Shown here in pieces: positions 16,551-24,091 of a DNA stretch of 64,000 nt. A program made the position numbers and the translations under genes. The DNA lies in assembly GCF_020622065.1 (NCBI RefSeq), contig NZ_JAHRYQ010000001.1, positions 682,001-746,000 of the forward strand, written 5' to 3'. Each line of letters opens with the position of its first letter. Position 1 is the first letter of the stretch. The notes under the pieces are model-generated. The model made no database searches. It saw only the letters and a list, made by a program, of their open reading frames with translations, and had not been told where the DNA came from. The DNA is from Geothrix sp. GTDB lineage: Bacteria > Acidobacteriota > Holophagae > Holophagales > Holophagaceae.

Positions 16551-18907
16551 CGACGACCATGACTGCCGACATGACCCTGACGCACGGCGTGAATGCCCTC
16601 GCCACCGCCGCCTCCCAGCCGGGCACCCTGCTCTGGCTGATTCCCTTCCTGCCCCTCTTCGGGTTCATCATCAACGGCCTCAGCGGCCGGAAGCTGAAGA
16701 ACACCGCCGTCGTGGACGCCTTCGCCCTGGGCAGCGTGGGCCTGGCCTTCCTCCTCACCCTCTGGCACTTCGTCCAGCTCGTCGGCCTGCCTGCGGACGG
16801 CCGGTCCATCCACCAGAGCCTCTGGACCTGGTTCGACATCGGCGGCGCGCGGGTCCTGGGCGGCCTCAGCACCTACAAGATCGAGTGGGCCTACAAGTTC
16901 GATGTGCTCAGCGGCTGCATGGCCCTGCTGGTGACGGGCGCGGGCTTCCTCATCCACCTCTTCAGCACCGGCTACATGGCTGAAGAGCGGAACGACGGCC
17001 GCTACTACCGCTTCATGGCCTACCTGAACCTCTTCGTGTTCAGCATGCTGAACCTGGTGCTGGGCGCCAACATCCTGATGATGTTCCTGGGCTGGGAAGG
17101 CGTGGGTCTCTGCTCCTACCTGCTCATCGGGTTCTACTTCGAGAAGGAGTTCGCGGCCGTCGCCGGCAAGAAGGCCTTCGTCACGAACCGCATCGGCGAC
17201 TTCGGCTTCATGATCGGGTTCTTCCTGATCTTCCAGGTCTTCGGAACCCTCGACTACGACACCCTGATGGGCTCCGTCCGCAACATCGCGAACATGCCGG
17301 CCATCACGCTCTATGGCCACACCGCGAGTCCCACCTGGTGGTTCAATCTCATCGGCTGCTGCCTCTTCGTGGGCGCCATGGGCAAGTCGGCCCAGATCCC
17401 CCTCTATGTGTGGTTGCCGGACGCCATGGCGGGCCCGACCCCCGTGTCGGCGCTGATCCACGCGGCCACCATGGTGACCAGCGGCCTCTACATGATCACC
17501 CGGCTGAATTTCATCTATGTGAACGCGCCGGTGGCCCTGGCCGTGGTGCTGGCCTTCGGTTCGCTCACGGCCTTCGTGGCCGCCACCATGGGTCTGGCCC
17601 AGTACGACATCAAGAAGGTGCTGGCCTACTCCACCGTGTCCCAGCTGGGCTTCATGTTCATGGGCATGGGCGCCGGGGCCTTCAGCGCGGGCATGTTCCA
17701 TGTGTTCACCCACGCCTTCTTCAAGGCCAGTCTCTTCCTCGGGTCCGGCGCGGTGATCGCCGCCTGCCACCACGAGCAGGACATGCGCAACATGGGCGGC
17801 CTGAAGAAGCTGATGCCCATCACCGCCATGAGCATGATCCTGGCGACCTTCGCCATCGCGGGTATCTTCCCCTTCTCGGGCTTCTTCTCCAAGGACGAGA
17901 TCCTGTGGAAGGTGTTCGAGGGCTGGTATCAGCATGGCCACTACACAGGCCCGACCTTGAATCTGGTGGCCTGGATCCTGGGCATGCTGGGCGCCTTCTG
18001 CACGGCGTTCTACATGACCCGCCTCATCGCGATGACCTTCTACGGCGAGTACCGCGGAGCCGGCAACGATCCCTACGGCCTGACCGTGCAGTCGGAGGCC
18101 CACCACGGCCATGACGACCACGCGCATGCCGGCCATGGTCATGATGCCCACGGCCATCACGAGAACCACACCCACGAGCTGGATCAGCACCACGCGCACC
18201 ATGACGATGATCCGGAGGATCACGACATCGTGCCGGGCCACCACCCCCACGAGGTCTCCTGGCGCATGTGGCTGCCCGTCTCCATCCTGGCCGGTCTGGC
18301 GGTGGTGGGCGGCTTCCTGAACTACCCCGAGAGCCTGCATCGCATCCTGCCCATCGTGCCTGCCGAGTTGTTCAGCAAGTGGATTGAGCCGCTGCTCTAT
18401 CAGGTGGCGCCCGTCCACCACGGCGAGCACATCCCTCCCGCGATGGAATACGGCCTCATGGCCTGGGCCACGCTGGCGTGGGCTCCCGGTGCCATGCTGC
18501 TGGCCTGGTGGATCTACAAGGTGGACCCCAGCTGGAGCCGGGCCAAGGCCTTCGTGGCGCGCTTCCCGAACCTGTACCGCTGGGTGAACGCCAAGTACTA
18601 TGTGGACGAGTTCTACGAGGCGGCCCTCATCGAGCCCATCAAGCGCTTCTCGGCCCAGCTATGGAGCTTCGATACCTGGGTGGTGGACGGCATGGTGAAT
18701 GGCGCCGCCCGCGTCACCCTCATCTGGGCGGACTTGTCGCACTGGTTTGACCAGAAGCTGGTGGACGGCGCGGTCAACCTCGTGGCCTACATCATCCAGG
18801 AGACCAGCACGGTCTTCCGGGGCCTGCAGAGCGGCCGCGTGCAGCACTACGCCTTCGTGATGTTCCTCGGCTTCCTCGTCTTCGCCTTCTGGAAATTCCT
18901 CGCCTAG
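16547..18907 (+). CDS. nuoL: NADH-quinone oxidoreductase subunit L with a histidine-rich insert
   Basis: Distal antiporter-like proton-pumping subunit with the long lateral helix. The core is clear: LGWEGVGLCSYLLIGF, then GDFGFMIGFFLIF, and SAQIPLYVWLPDAMAGPTPVSALIHAATMV spread over the central helices (given here in name only beyond its key residues P-L-x-x-W-L-P-D-A-M). At 786 residues it is about 170 longer than E. coli NuoL. Residues 519-569 (18101-18253) are an insert with 20 histidines and many Asp and Glu, located after helix 14 before the C-terminal lateral-helix region. ATG16547 is coupled to nuoK; ATG16559 and ATG16571 are weaker alternatives. Confidence 0.95.
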   Translation: MTTTMTADMTLTHGVNALATAASQPGTLLWLIPFLPLFGFIINGLSGRKLKNTAVVDAFALGSVGLAFLLTLWHFVQLVGLPADGRSIHQSLWTWFDIGGARVLGGLSTYKIEWAYKFDVLSGCMALLVTGAGFLIHLFSTGYMAEERNDGRYYRFMAYLNLFVFSMLNLVLGANILMMFLGWEGVGLCSYLLIGFYFEKEFAAVAGKKAFVTNRIGDFGFMIGFFLIFQVFGTLDYDTLMGSVRNIANMPAITLYGHTASPTWWFNLIGCCLFVGAMGKSAQIPLYVWLPDAMAGPTPVSALIHAATMVTSGLYMITRLNFIYVNAPVALAVVLAFGSLTAFVAATMGLAQYDIKKVLAYSTVSQLGFMFMGMGAGAFSAGMFHVFTHAFFKASLFLGSGAVIAACHHEQDMRNMGGLKKLMPITAMSMILATFAIAGIFPFSGFFSKDEILWKVFEGWYQHGHYTGPTLNLVAWILGMLGAFCTAFYMTRLIAMTFYGEYRGAGNDPYGLTVQSEAHHGHDDHAHAGHGHDAHGHHENHTHELDQHHAHHDDDPEDHDIVPGHHPHEVSWRMWLPVSILAGLAVVGGFLNYPESLHRILPIVPAELFSKWIEPLLYQVAPVHHGEHIPPAMEYGLMAWATLAWAPGAMLLAWWIYKVDPSWSRAKAFVARFPNLYRWVNAKYYVDEFYEAALIEPIKRFSAQLWSFDTWVVDGMVNGAARVTLIWADLSHWFDQKLVDGAVNLVAYIIQETSTVFRGLQSGRVQHYAFVMFLGFLVFAFWKFLA

Positions 18908-18928
18908 CCCTCATTGGTTGGAGTCCCC

Positions 18929-20614
18929 ATGTTCACCGCAAACACGACACTGATGCTGGTGGCGACCTTCCTGCCCCTCCTGGGGGCACTGGTCCTGCTT
19001 CTGGTGCCCAAGGACCAGCGCCGGATCTTCGAGATCGGCTCCCTGCTGGTAATGATTGTCAGCTTCCTGCTGAGCGTCGTCTTCTGGTTCGGCTATGACC
19101 GGGCCAGCGACGCGGTCCAATGGGCTGGGGCCTGGAACTGGATCCCCTCCCTGGGGGTGAAGTTCAGTGTGGGCATGGACGGCATCAGCCTCCTGCTCTG
19201 GCTGCTGACCACCTTCATCGGGCCCATCGCCATCGCCTGCTCCTTCAAGTCCATCGAGACCCGGCACAAGGAGTACTACATCTGGATGCTGGTGCTCCAG
19301 ACGGCCATGCTCGGCGTGTTCATCACCCAGGACATGTTCCTCTTCTACCTGTTCTGGGAAGTGATGCTGGTCCCGATGTACTTCCTCATCGCCATCTGGG
19401 GCGGCCCCCAGAAGCTCTACGCGGCCATCAAGCTCTTCCTCTACACCCTGGCGGGCGGCGTGCTGATGCTGGTGGCCATCCTCGCCATCTACTTCCTGCA
19501 GCACAAGACCACGGGCACCTACGACTTCTCGCTGGCCAGCTTCCAGGCCATGGCGCCGATCATCGCCCAGCAGTCCAAGACCTACCAGATCCTGCTGGCC
19601 CTGGGCTTCTTTATCGGGTTCGCCATCAAGGTGCCCATGTTCCCCTTCCACACCTGGCTGCCGGATGCCCATGTGCAGGCACCCACCGCCGGCTCCGTGA
19701 TCCTGGCGGCCATCCTCCTGAAGATGGGCACCTACGGCTTCGTCCGCTTCCTGCTGCCCATCCTGCCCAATGCCACCAAGGACCTCATGCCCTGGATGAT
19801 CGGGCTGTCCCTCATCGGCATTATCTACGGCGCCCTGGTGGCCATGATCCAGAAGGACATGAAGAAGCTGGTGGCCTACTCCTCCGTGAGCCACCTGGGT
19901 CTGTGCATGCTGGGCCTCTTCGCCCTGAATCCCTACGGCATCAAGGGCGGCCTGTTCCAGATGATCAACCACGGCATCAGCACCAGCGGCCTCTTCCTCG
20001 CGGTGGGCATCGTCTACGAGCGCCGCCACACCCGAATGATCGCGGATTTCGGCGGCCTCTCGAAGAGCATGCCGGTCTACGCCACGATCTTCATGATCAT
20101 GACCATGAGCAGCCTGGGTCTGCCCTTGCTGAACGGGTTCATCGGTGAGGGCGTGATCCTCATGGGTTCCTTCCAGGCCTTCCCCTGGGCCGCCGTGGTG
20201 GCCGTGCTGGGCATCATCCTCGGCGCCGCCTACCTGCTGTGGATGTACCAGCGCGTGATGTTCGGGCCCATCAGCGCTGTCAACGAGAAGATGGAAGACC
20301 TGAGCCTCCGCGAGGTGCTCTACTTCGCCCCCCTGGTCGTGGTCGCCTTCTGGATCGGCATGTATCCCAAGCCGGTCATGGATGTGATGGATGCGCCGGT
20401 CCGCAAGCTCGTCGAACAGGTCACCCCGGGATTCCATGCCGCCCAGGCCCTGGCCGCCCAGCAGGCTGCCGCCGCCAAGATCGGGATGAGGGGCATGGTC
20501 GCTCCGGCCCTTCATGAGGCGGCTCCGGCCGTCGGTCATGAAGCCGCCCCGGCTGGTCACGAGACCCCCGCCACGCCCGCCCCCGAAACCCATGGCCACG
20601 GCGGAGGCCACTGA
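18929..20614 (+). CDS. nuoM: NADH-quinone oxidoreductase subunit M
   Basis: Antiporter-like proton-pumping subunit of 561 residues with about 14 transmembrane helices. Conserved stretches include FLFYLFWEVMLVPMYFLI, with the key glutamate in helix 5, and FPFHTWLPDAHVQAPTAGSV in helix 7-8. The last 40 residues form a soluble tail rich in Ala, Pro and His that ends in GHGGGH and is not part of typical NuoM. ATG18929 has GGAG at 18920-18923, 5 nt upstream. The stop overlaps the nuoN start by one base. Confidence 0.96.
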   Translation: MFTANTTLMLVATFLPLLGALVLLLVPKDQRRIFEIGSLLVMIVSFLLSVVFWFGYDRASDAVQWAGAWNWIPSLGVKFSVGMDGISLLLWLLTTFIGPIAIACSFKSIETRHKEYYIWMLVLQTAMLGVFITQDMFLFYLFWEVMLVPMYFLIAIWGGPQKLYAAIKLFLYTLAGGVLMLVAILAIYFLQHKTTGTYDFSLASFQAMAPIIAQQSKTYQILLALGFFIGFAIKVPMFPFHTWLPDAHVQAPTAGSVILAAILLKMGTYGFVRFLLPILPNATKDLMPWMIGLSLIGIIYGALVAMIQKDMKKLVAYSSVSHLGLCMLGLFALNPYGIKGGLFQMINHGISTSGLFLAVGIVYERRHTRMIADFGGLSKSMPVYATIFMIMTMSSLGLPLLNGFIGEGVILMGSFQAFPWAAVVAVLGIILGAAYLLWMYQRVMFGPISAVNEKMEDLSLREVLYFAPLVVVAFWIGMYPKPVMDVMDAPVRKLVEQVTPGFHAAQALAAQQAAAAKIGMRGMVAPALHEAAPAVGHEAAPAGHETPATPAPETHGHGGGH

Positions 20615-22071
20615 TGACCGGCTTCGCGCAGGGGCTTCTGGGTGCGCTCCTCCGGGATACGCACCTGATCACGCCCCAACTGTTCCTGATGGTCATGGCC
20701 ACGCTGATGCTCTGGCCCGGTGACCTGTTCTTCAACCGGAGCGAAAAGCACAAGTGGGCCCCGATCACCCTGGTGATCCTGGCCGCGACCGCCGTGCTGG
20801 TGGGCCGCACCGTGGACGGCGAGGGCTTCTCCCGCATGTTCCGCATGGACGGCCTCGCGCGGGGCTTCCAGATGCTCTGCATCCTCGGCACCGCCGCCAC
20901 GGTGGCCCTGAGCACCCGGCTCCTCAACAGCCTCAAGCAGCAGACGGTGGAATACTACGCCCTGCTTCTGTTCTCCCTGGCGGGCATGCTCTTCCTGTGC
21001 GGCGCCTCGGACCTGATTTCGGTGTATTTCAGCATCGAGCTCATGGCCATCTGCATCTACATCCTGGTGGCCTACCTTCGGGACCGCGCCACCAGCGTGG
21101 AAGCCGGCATGAAGTACTTCCTGCTGGGCGCCTTCTCCAGCGGCATTCTGGTCTACGGCATCAGCCTCCTCTACGGCGCCGCGGGCGGCACCACCACCAA
21201 CCTGGCGGACCTCAACCAGGCGCTGGCCCTCACGCCGACCACCAGCACGCTGCTGGTCTATAGCGGGGTGCTGATGGTGCTGGTGGGCATGGCCTTCAAG
21301 GTGGCTGCGGTGCCCTTCCACATGTGGTCGCCGGACGCCTACGAGGGTGCGCCGACGCCCATCACCGCCTTTATGGCCACCGCTCCTAAGGCCGCGGCCC
21401 TGGCGGCCTTCCTGCGTGTCTTCGGCGCGGGCTTCCACGGCGTGACCAGCGAGTGGGTGCTGCCCCTGTGCTACATCGCCGGGGCCAGCATGATCCTCGG
21501 CAATGTGACCGCCGTGAGGCAGGAGAGCATGAAGCGGCTGCTGGCCTACTCCAGCATTGCCCATGTGGGCTACATGCTGCTGGGTGTGCTGTCGGGGGAC
21601 CCGAGGGCAGGGGCCCAGGCCGTGTGGCTCTACATGCTCATCTACCTAGTGATGAACACCGGCGCCTTTGCGGTGGTGATCTACCTCCAGGGCAAGGGCG
21701 AAGGCGAGCGCATCGAAGATTTCCGGGGCCTGGGGAAGAAACATCCCGTGCTGGCCTTCGCCATGATGATCTTCCTGCTCAGCCTCGCCGGCATCCCCCC
21801 GCTGGTGGGCTTCTTCGGGAAGTTCTACCTCTTCAAGCTGGCCATCGAGCAGGGCTTCGTCACCCTCACCGTCATCGCGCTGCTCACCAGCGTCGTGGGT
21901 GCCTACTACTACCTGGGCGTGGTGGCCCAGATGTACTTCAAGGAGCCTGTCGAGGGCGAGGTGGTTCCCATGGGAGCTGCCCCGACCTTCATCGTGGCCC
22001 TGGCCTGCCTGCTGGTGCTGGTGGGGACGGCCTTCGGGCCCTGGCTTCTGGACTGGGCCGTCCGGATCTGA
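20614..22071 (+). CDS. nuoN: NADH-quinone oxidoreductase subunit N
   Basis: Third antiporter-like subunit, next to the NuoA/J/K bundle. The 485-residue protein has about 14 transmembrane helices, the helix-5 glutamate in VYFSIELMAICIYILVAY, and FHMWSPDAYEGAPTPITAFM-type sequence for the broken helix 7-8. It ends the nuo operon and is followed at once by a strong intrinsic terminator. Confidence 0.96.
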   Translation: MTGFAQGLLGALLRDTHLITPQLFLMVMATLMLWPGDLFFNRSEKHKWAPITLVILAATAVLVGRTVDGEGFSRMFRMDGLARGFQMLCILGTAATVALSTRLLNSLKQQTVEYYALLLFSLAGMLFLCGASDLISVYFSIELMAICIYILVAYLRDRATSVEAGMKYFLLGAFSSGILVYGISLLYGAAGGTTTNLADLNQALALTPTTSTLLVYSGVLMVLVGMAFKVAAVPFHMWSPDAYEGAPTPITAFMATAPKAAALAAFLRVFGAGFHGVTSEWVLPLCYIAGASMILGNVTAVRQESMKRLLAYSSIAHVGYMLLGVLSGDPRAGAQAVWLYMLIYLVMNTGAFAVVIYLQGKGEGERIEDFRGLGKKHPVLAFAMMIFLLSLAGIPPLVGFFGKFYLFKLAIEQGFVTLTVIALLTSVVGAYYYLGVVAQMYFKEPVEGEVVPMGAAPTFIVALACLLVLVGTAFGPWLLDWAVRI

Positions 22072-22090
22072 GGCGACGGCGTACACTGAA

Positions 22091-22119
22091 AGGCGCGGGA
22101 TTCCTCCCGCGCCTTTTTT
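22091..22119 (+). terminator. Intrinsic terminator between nuoN and atpZ
   Basis: A perfect 10-bp stem (22091-22100 paired with 22105-22114) with a TTCC loop is followed by six T residues. It lies only 15 nt before the atpZ start and its T-run almost touches the atpZ ribosome-binding site, so it may act as an attenuator between the two operons. Confidence 0.9.
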
Positions 22120-22134
22120 CTTGGGGAGCGGTCC

Positions 22135-22416
22135 GTGATCTTCAAGCGCGGCGACGGGGTCGATCCGGGTGAGCGGGCCCTGTGGGGCGACCTCATGTCG
22201 CTCGGGCTGACCTTCCCCCTCTGCATCGCCCTGGGGTTCTTCCTGGGCCGTTGGATCGGCGGCTGGTTCGGGCGCCCGGCCACGGGCCAGTGGGTGGGCC
22301 TCGTTTGGGGCATCACCGCCGCCTTCTGGGAGCTCTATAAGGTGAACCGGCGCATGACCCGCCGGGACGAGGCGGAACTCAAGCGCCTCAAGGAAGGGAA
22401 GGGGCCCGATGCGTGA
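22135..22416 (+). CDS. atpZ: AtpZ/AtpI-type F0F1 ATPase accessory membrane protein
   Basis: A 93-residue protein with two transmembrane helices (about 22-40 and 50-68) and a charged C-terminal tail, matching the AtpZ/ATPase_gene1 family found at the head of ATP synthase operons. The first helix starts in a typical LGLTFPLCIALGFFLGRWIG pattern. Start GTG22135 follows a GGGGAG ribosome-binding site. Homologues are thought to help c-ring assembly or cation supply; that role is not established here. It overlaps atpI by 8 nt. Confidence 0.75.
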   Translation: MIFKRGDGVDPGERALWGDLMSLGLTFPLCIALGFFLGRWIGGWFGRPATGQWVGLVWGITAAFWELYKVNRRMTRRDEAELKRLKEGKGPDA

Positions 22417-22807
22417 GGCTGGCCACGAGGGGGAGGACCACCTCTGCCGGGTCACTGGGGCCATGGTCGTCCTGGGCCTGGCGGGGATCGCCCTCTGGGG
22501 GTTCCTGCGTTCCTGGACCGCCGGGCTGGTCTTCGGCGTGGGGGCCCTGGCCAGCCTCGCCTTCTGGACCCTCCACCGCTACCTGACGGCCCGCATGCTG
22601 ACGCCCTCCGTGCGCCGGAGGTGGCTCTACGGCTTCCTCTCCTTCGGCAAACTGGCGTTGATCGCCCTGGTGCTGCGTGGGATGATGGGGAGATACCCGG
22701 CGGAAGCCCTGCCGCTGGCCCTGGGAGTGCTTCTCTTCGTGGCCGGCATCCTCCTGGAGGCGCTGCGCCTGGCCTTCCAGAAACCCGAAGCCACCCCGCC
22801 CGATTGA
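22409..22807 (+). CDS. atpI: ATP synthase subunit I-like membrane protein
   Basis: A 132-residue protein with four hydrophobic helices (about 17-32, 35-53, 70-86, 98-116), consistent with the ATP synthase I (AtpI/UncI) family encoded just before subunit a. AtpI is an accessory factor that supports c-ring assembly and is not part of the final enzyme. Sequence conservation in this family is weak, so the call rests on topology and position: it overlaps atpZ by 8 nt and is followed 12 nt later by atpB. Confidence 0.65.
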   Translation: MREAGHEGEDHLCRVTGAMVVLGLAGIALWGFLRSWTAGLVFGVGALASLAFWTLHRYLTARMLTPSVRRRWLYGFLSFGKLALIALVLRGMMGRYPAEALPLALGVLLFVAGILLEALRLAFQKPEATPPD

Positions 22808-22819
22808 GGTTTGACCGAG

Positions 22820-23551
22820 ATGGAACACCACGCATCGTTGCTCGCCCAGTGGCTCACCCAGGTCCTGCATCTGACCCAGCATCCCTGGCCCGGCTTCGCC
22901 CACGGGGCGGCCCTCTCCGTCCTGGAGCGCTACGACCACCTGCTGAACGCGGCCCTGGCAGCGCTCCTGGCCATGGCGATCACGACCCTGGTCCGGAAGA
23001 ACCTGGCCCGCATCCCCGGCCCCCTGCAGCAGGTCTTCGAGGGCGTGGTCGGCGGCCTGAAGGACATGATCAACGACAACATTGCCCACCACGGGGAGCG
23101 TTACCTGCCCTTCATCGGGACCATGGCCCTCTTCGTCTTCTTCAACAACCTCTTCGGCCTGCTTCCGGCCCTGAGCCCCGGCACCAGCAACTGGAATGTC
23201 ACCCTGGGCGCGGCCCTGGTGGTGTTCGGCTACTACAACTTCCACGGCATGAAGGAGCAGGGGTTCGTGAAGTACTGGGCCCACTTCGCGGGCCCCATCT
23301 GGTGGCTGGCTCCGCTCATGTTCCCGCTGGAGATCCTGGGCCTGCTCAGCCGCATTCTCAGCCACTCCCTGCGTCTCTTCGGCAACATCGCCGGCGAGCA
23401 TGTGGTGGCGGGCATCTTCTTCGGCCTGATGCCGATCCTGCTGCCGATCCCCATGATGTTCCTGGGCCTCTTCTTCGGCCTGATCCAGACCTTCGTCTTC
23501 ACGATGCTGGCCACCATCTACTTGAGTGGTGCCGTCTCTCACGAGCATTGA
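22820..23551 (+). CDS. atpB: ATP synthase F0 subunit a
   Basis: Membrane stator subunit forming the proton half-channels against the c-ring. The essential arginine sits in LSHSLRLFGNIAGEHVVAGI, and the last helix has LIQTFVFTMLATIYLSGAV, both standard for subunit a. The 243-residue length is normal. ATG22820 is favoured over TTG22811, which sits directly against the GAGG sequence. The atpE gene follows only after a structured 160-nt gap. Confidence 0.96.
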   Translation: MEHHASLLAQWLTQVLHLTQHPWPGFAHGAALSVLERYDHLLNAALAALLAMAITTLVRKNLARIPGPLQQVFEGVVGGLKDMINDNIAHHGERYLPFIGTMALFVFFNNLFGLLPALSPGTSNWNVTLGAALVVFGYYNFHGMKEQGFVKYWAHFAGPIWWLAPLMFPLEILGLLSRILSHSLRLFGNIAGEHVVAGIFFGLMPILLPIPMMFLGLFFGLIQTFVFTMLATIYLSGAVSHEH

Positions 23552-23555
23552 TATC

Positions 23556-23596
23556 GTCCGGGGGGCGCCCGCTTTGCGGGCGACGGCCCCCGGGAC
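23556..23596 (+). promoter_or_regulatory. GC-rich hairpin between atpB and atpE
   Basis: CGCCCGC (23566-23572) pairs with GCGGGCG (23576-23582) around a TTT loop, and outer stems GGGGG/CCCCC and GTCC/GGAC extend it with small bulges. No U-run follows, so it is not a terminator. It may protect or time the atpE message, whose product is needed in many copies per complex. The rest of the gap holds only the atpE ribosome-binding site. Confidence 0.55.
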
Positions 23597-23712
23597 CCCC
23601 CAGCGCGTCGGCCCGGCTGAGCCAGGCCTCCTTGCCGCCCTTACTGATGAGCCCTTTCTTTCACCGTCCCCAGGGATTCCGAACCCCTTGGACACCTTTC
23701 AGGAGCACCACC

Positions 23713-24012
23713 ATGAAGAAGTTCCTCACCACCGCCTTCCTGTTCACCCTGGCTGCCGTCGCCTTCGCGCAGGGCGCCCCCGTCGCCGCCCAGAAGAGCC
23801 TCTTCGAAGGCCAGTTCGTGGCCCACCTCTCCCTCGCCATCGCGGCCGCCGGCTGCGGTCTGGCCCAGGGCAAGGCCGTGGTCGCCGCCTGCGAAGGCGT
23901 GGCCCGCAATCCCCAGGCTGCCGGCAACATCCGCACCACCATGATCATCGGCCTGGCCCTCATCGAGGCCCTCGTGATCTATGTGCTCGTCGCCGCCTTC
24001 GCCATCAAGTAG
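23713..24012 (+). CDS. atpE: ATP synthase F0 subunit c
   Basis: Forms the rotating proteolipid ring. The 99-residue protein has a cleavable-looking N-terminal hydrophobic segment (residues 1-20, ending AFAQG), then the two-helix hairpin with the polar loop ARNPQAAG. The ion-binding carboxylate is the Glu in GLALIEALVIYVLV. Helix 1 retains a Gln in GLAQGKA, but the Glu is followed by Ala rather than the Ser of Na+-type rings, so proton use is more likely. AGGAG at 23701-23705 precedes ATG23713. The b subunit and F1 genes do not follow; a terminator does. Confidence 0.95.
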   Translation: MKKFLTTAFLFTLAAVAFAQGAPVAAQKSLFEGQFVAHLSLAIAAAGCGLAQGKAVVAACEGVARNPQAAGNIRTTMIIGLALIEALVIYVLVAAFAIK

Positions 24013-24030
24013 GACAAAACCGATTTTCGA

Positions 24031-24066
24031 TGGGGCGCCCGATTTCCTGGGCGCCCCAATTTTTTA
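24031..24066 (+). terminator. Intrinsic terminator after atpE
   Basis: GGGGCGCCC (24032-24040) pairs with GGGCGCCCC (24049-24057) around an 8-nt loop and is followed by AATTTTTTT. It closes the atp cluster, so no further F0F1 genes belong to this transcript. Confidence 0.9.
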
Positions 24067-24091
24067 TGATTCATGATGCGAGCCGATACAC

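Noticed and set aside
18911..20611. A 566-residue open frame antisense to nuoM, and similar long antisense frames across nuoL, nuoCD, tricorn and malate synthase
   Set aside because: They mirror strongly conserved genes on the other strand, have His/Gln/Gly-rich composition typical of GC-rich shadow frames, and have no recognisable domains.
23713..23772. Subunit c as a sodium-binding type because of its helix-1 Gln
   Set aside because: The residue after the ion-binding Glu is Ala rather than Ser or Thr, so a proton-type ring is the simpler reading.
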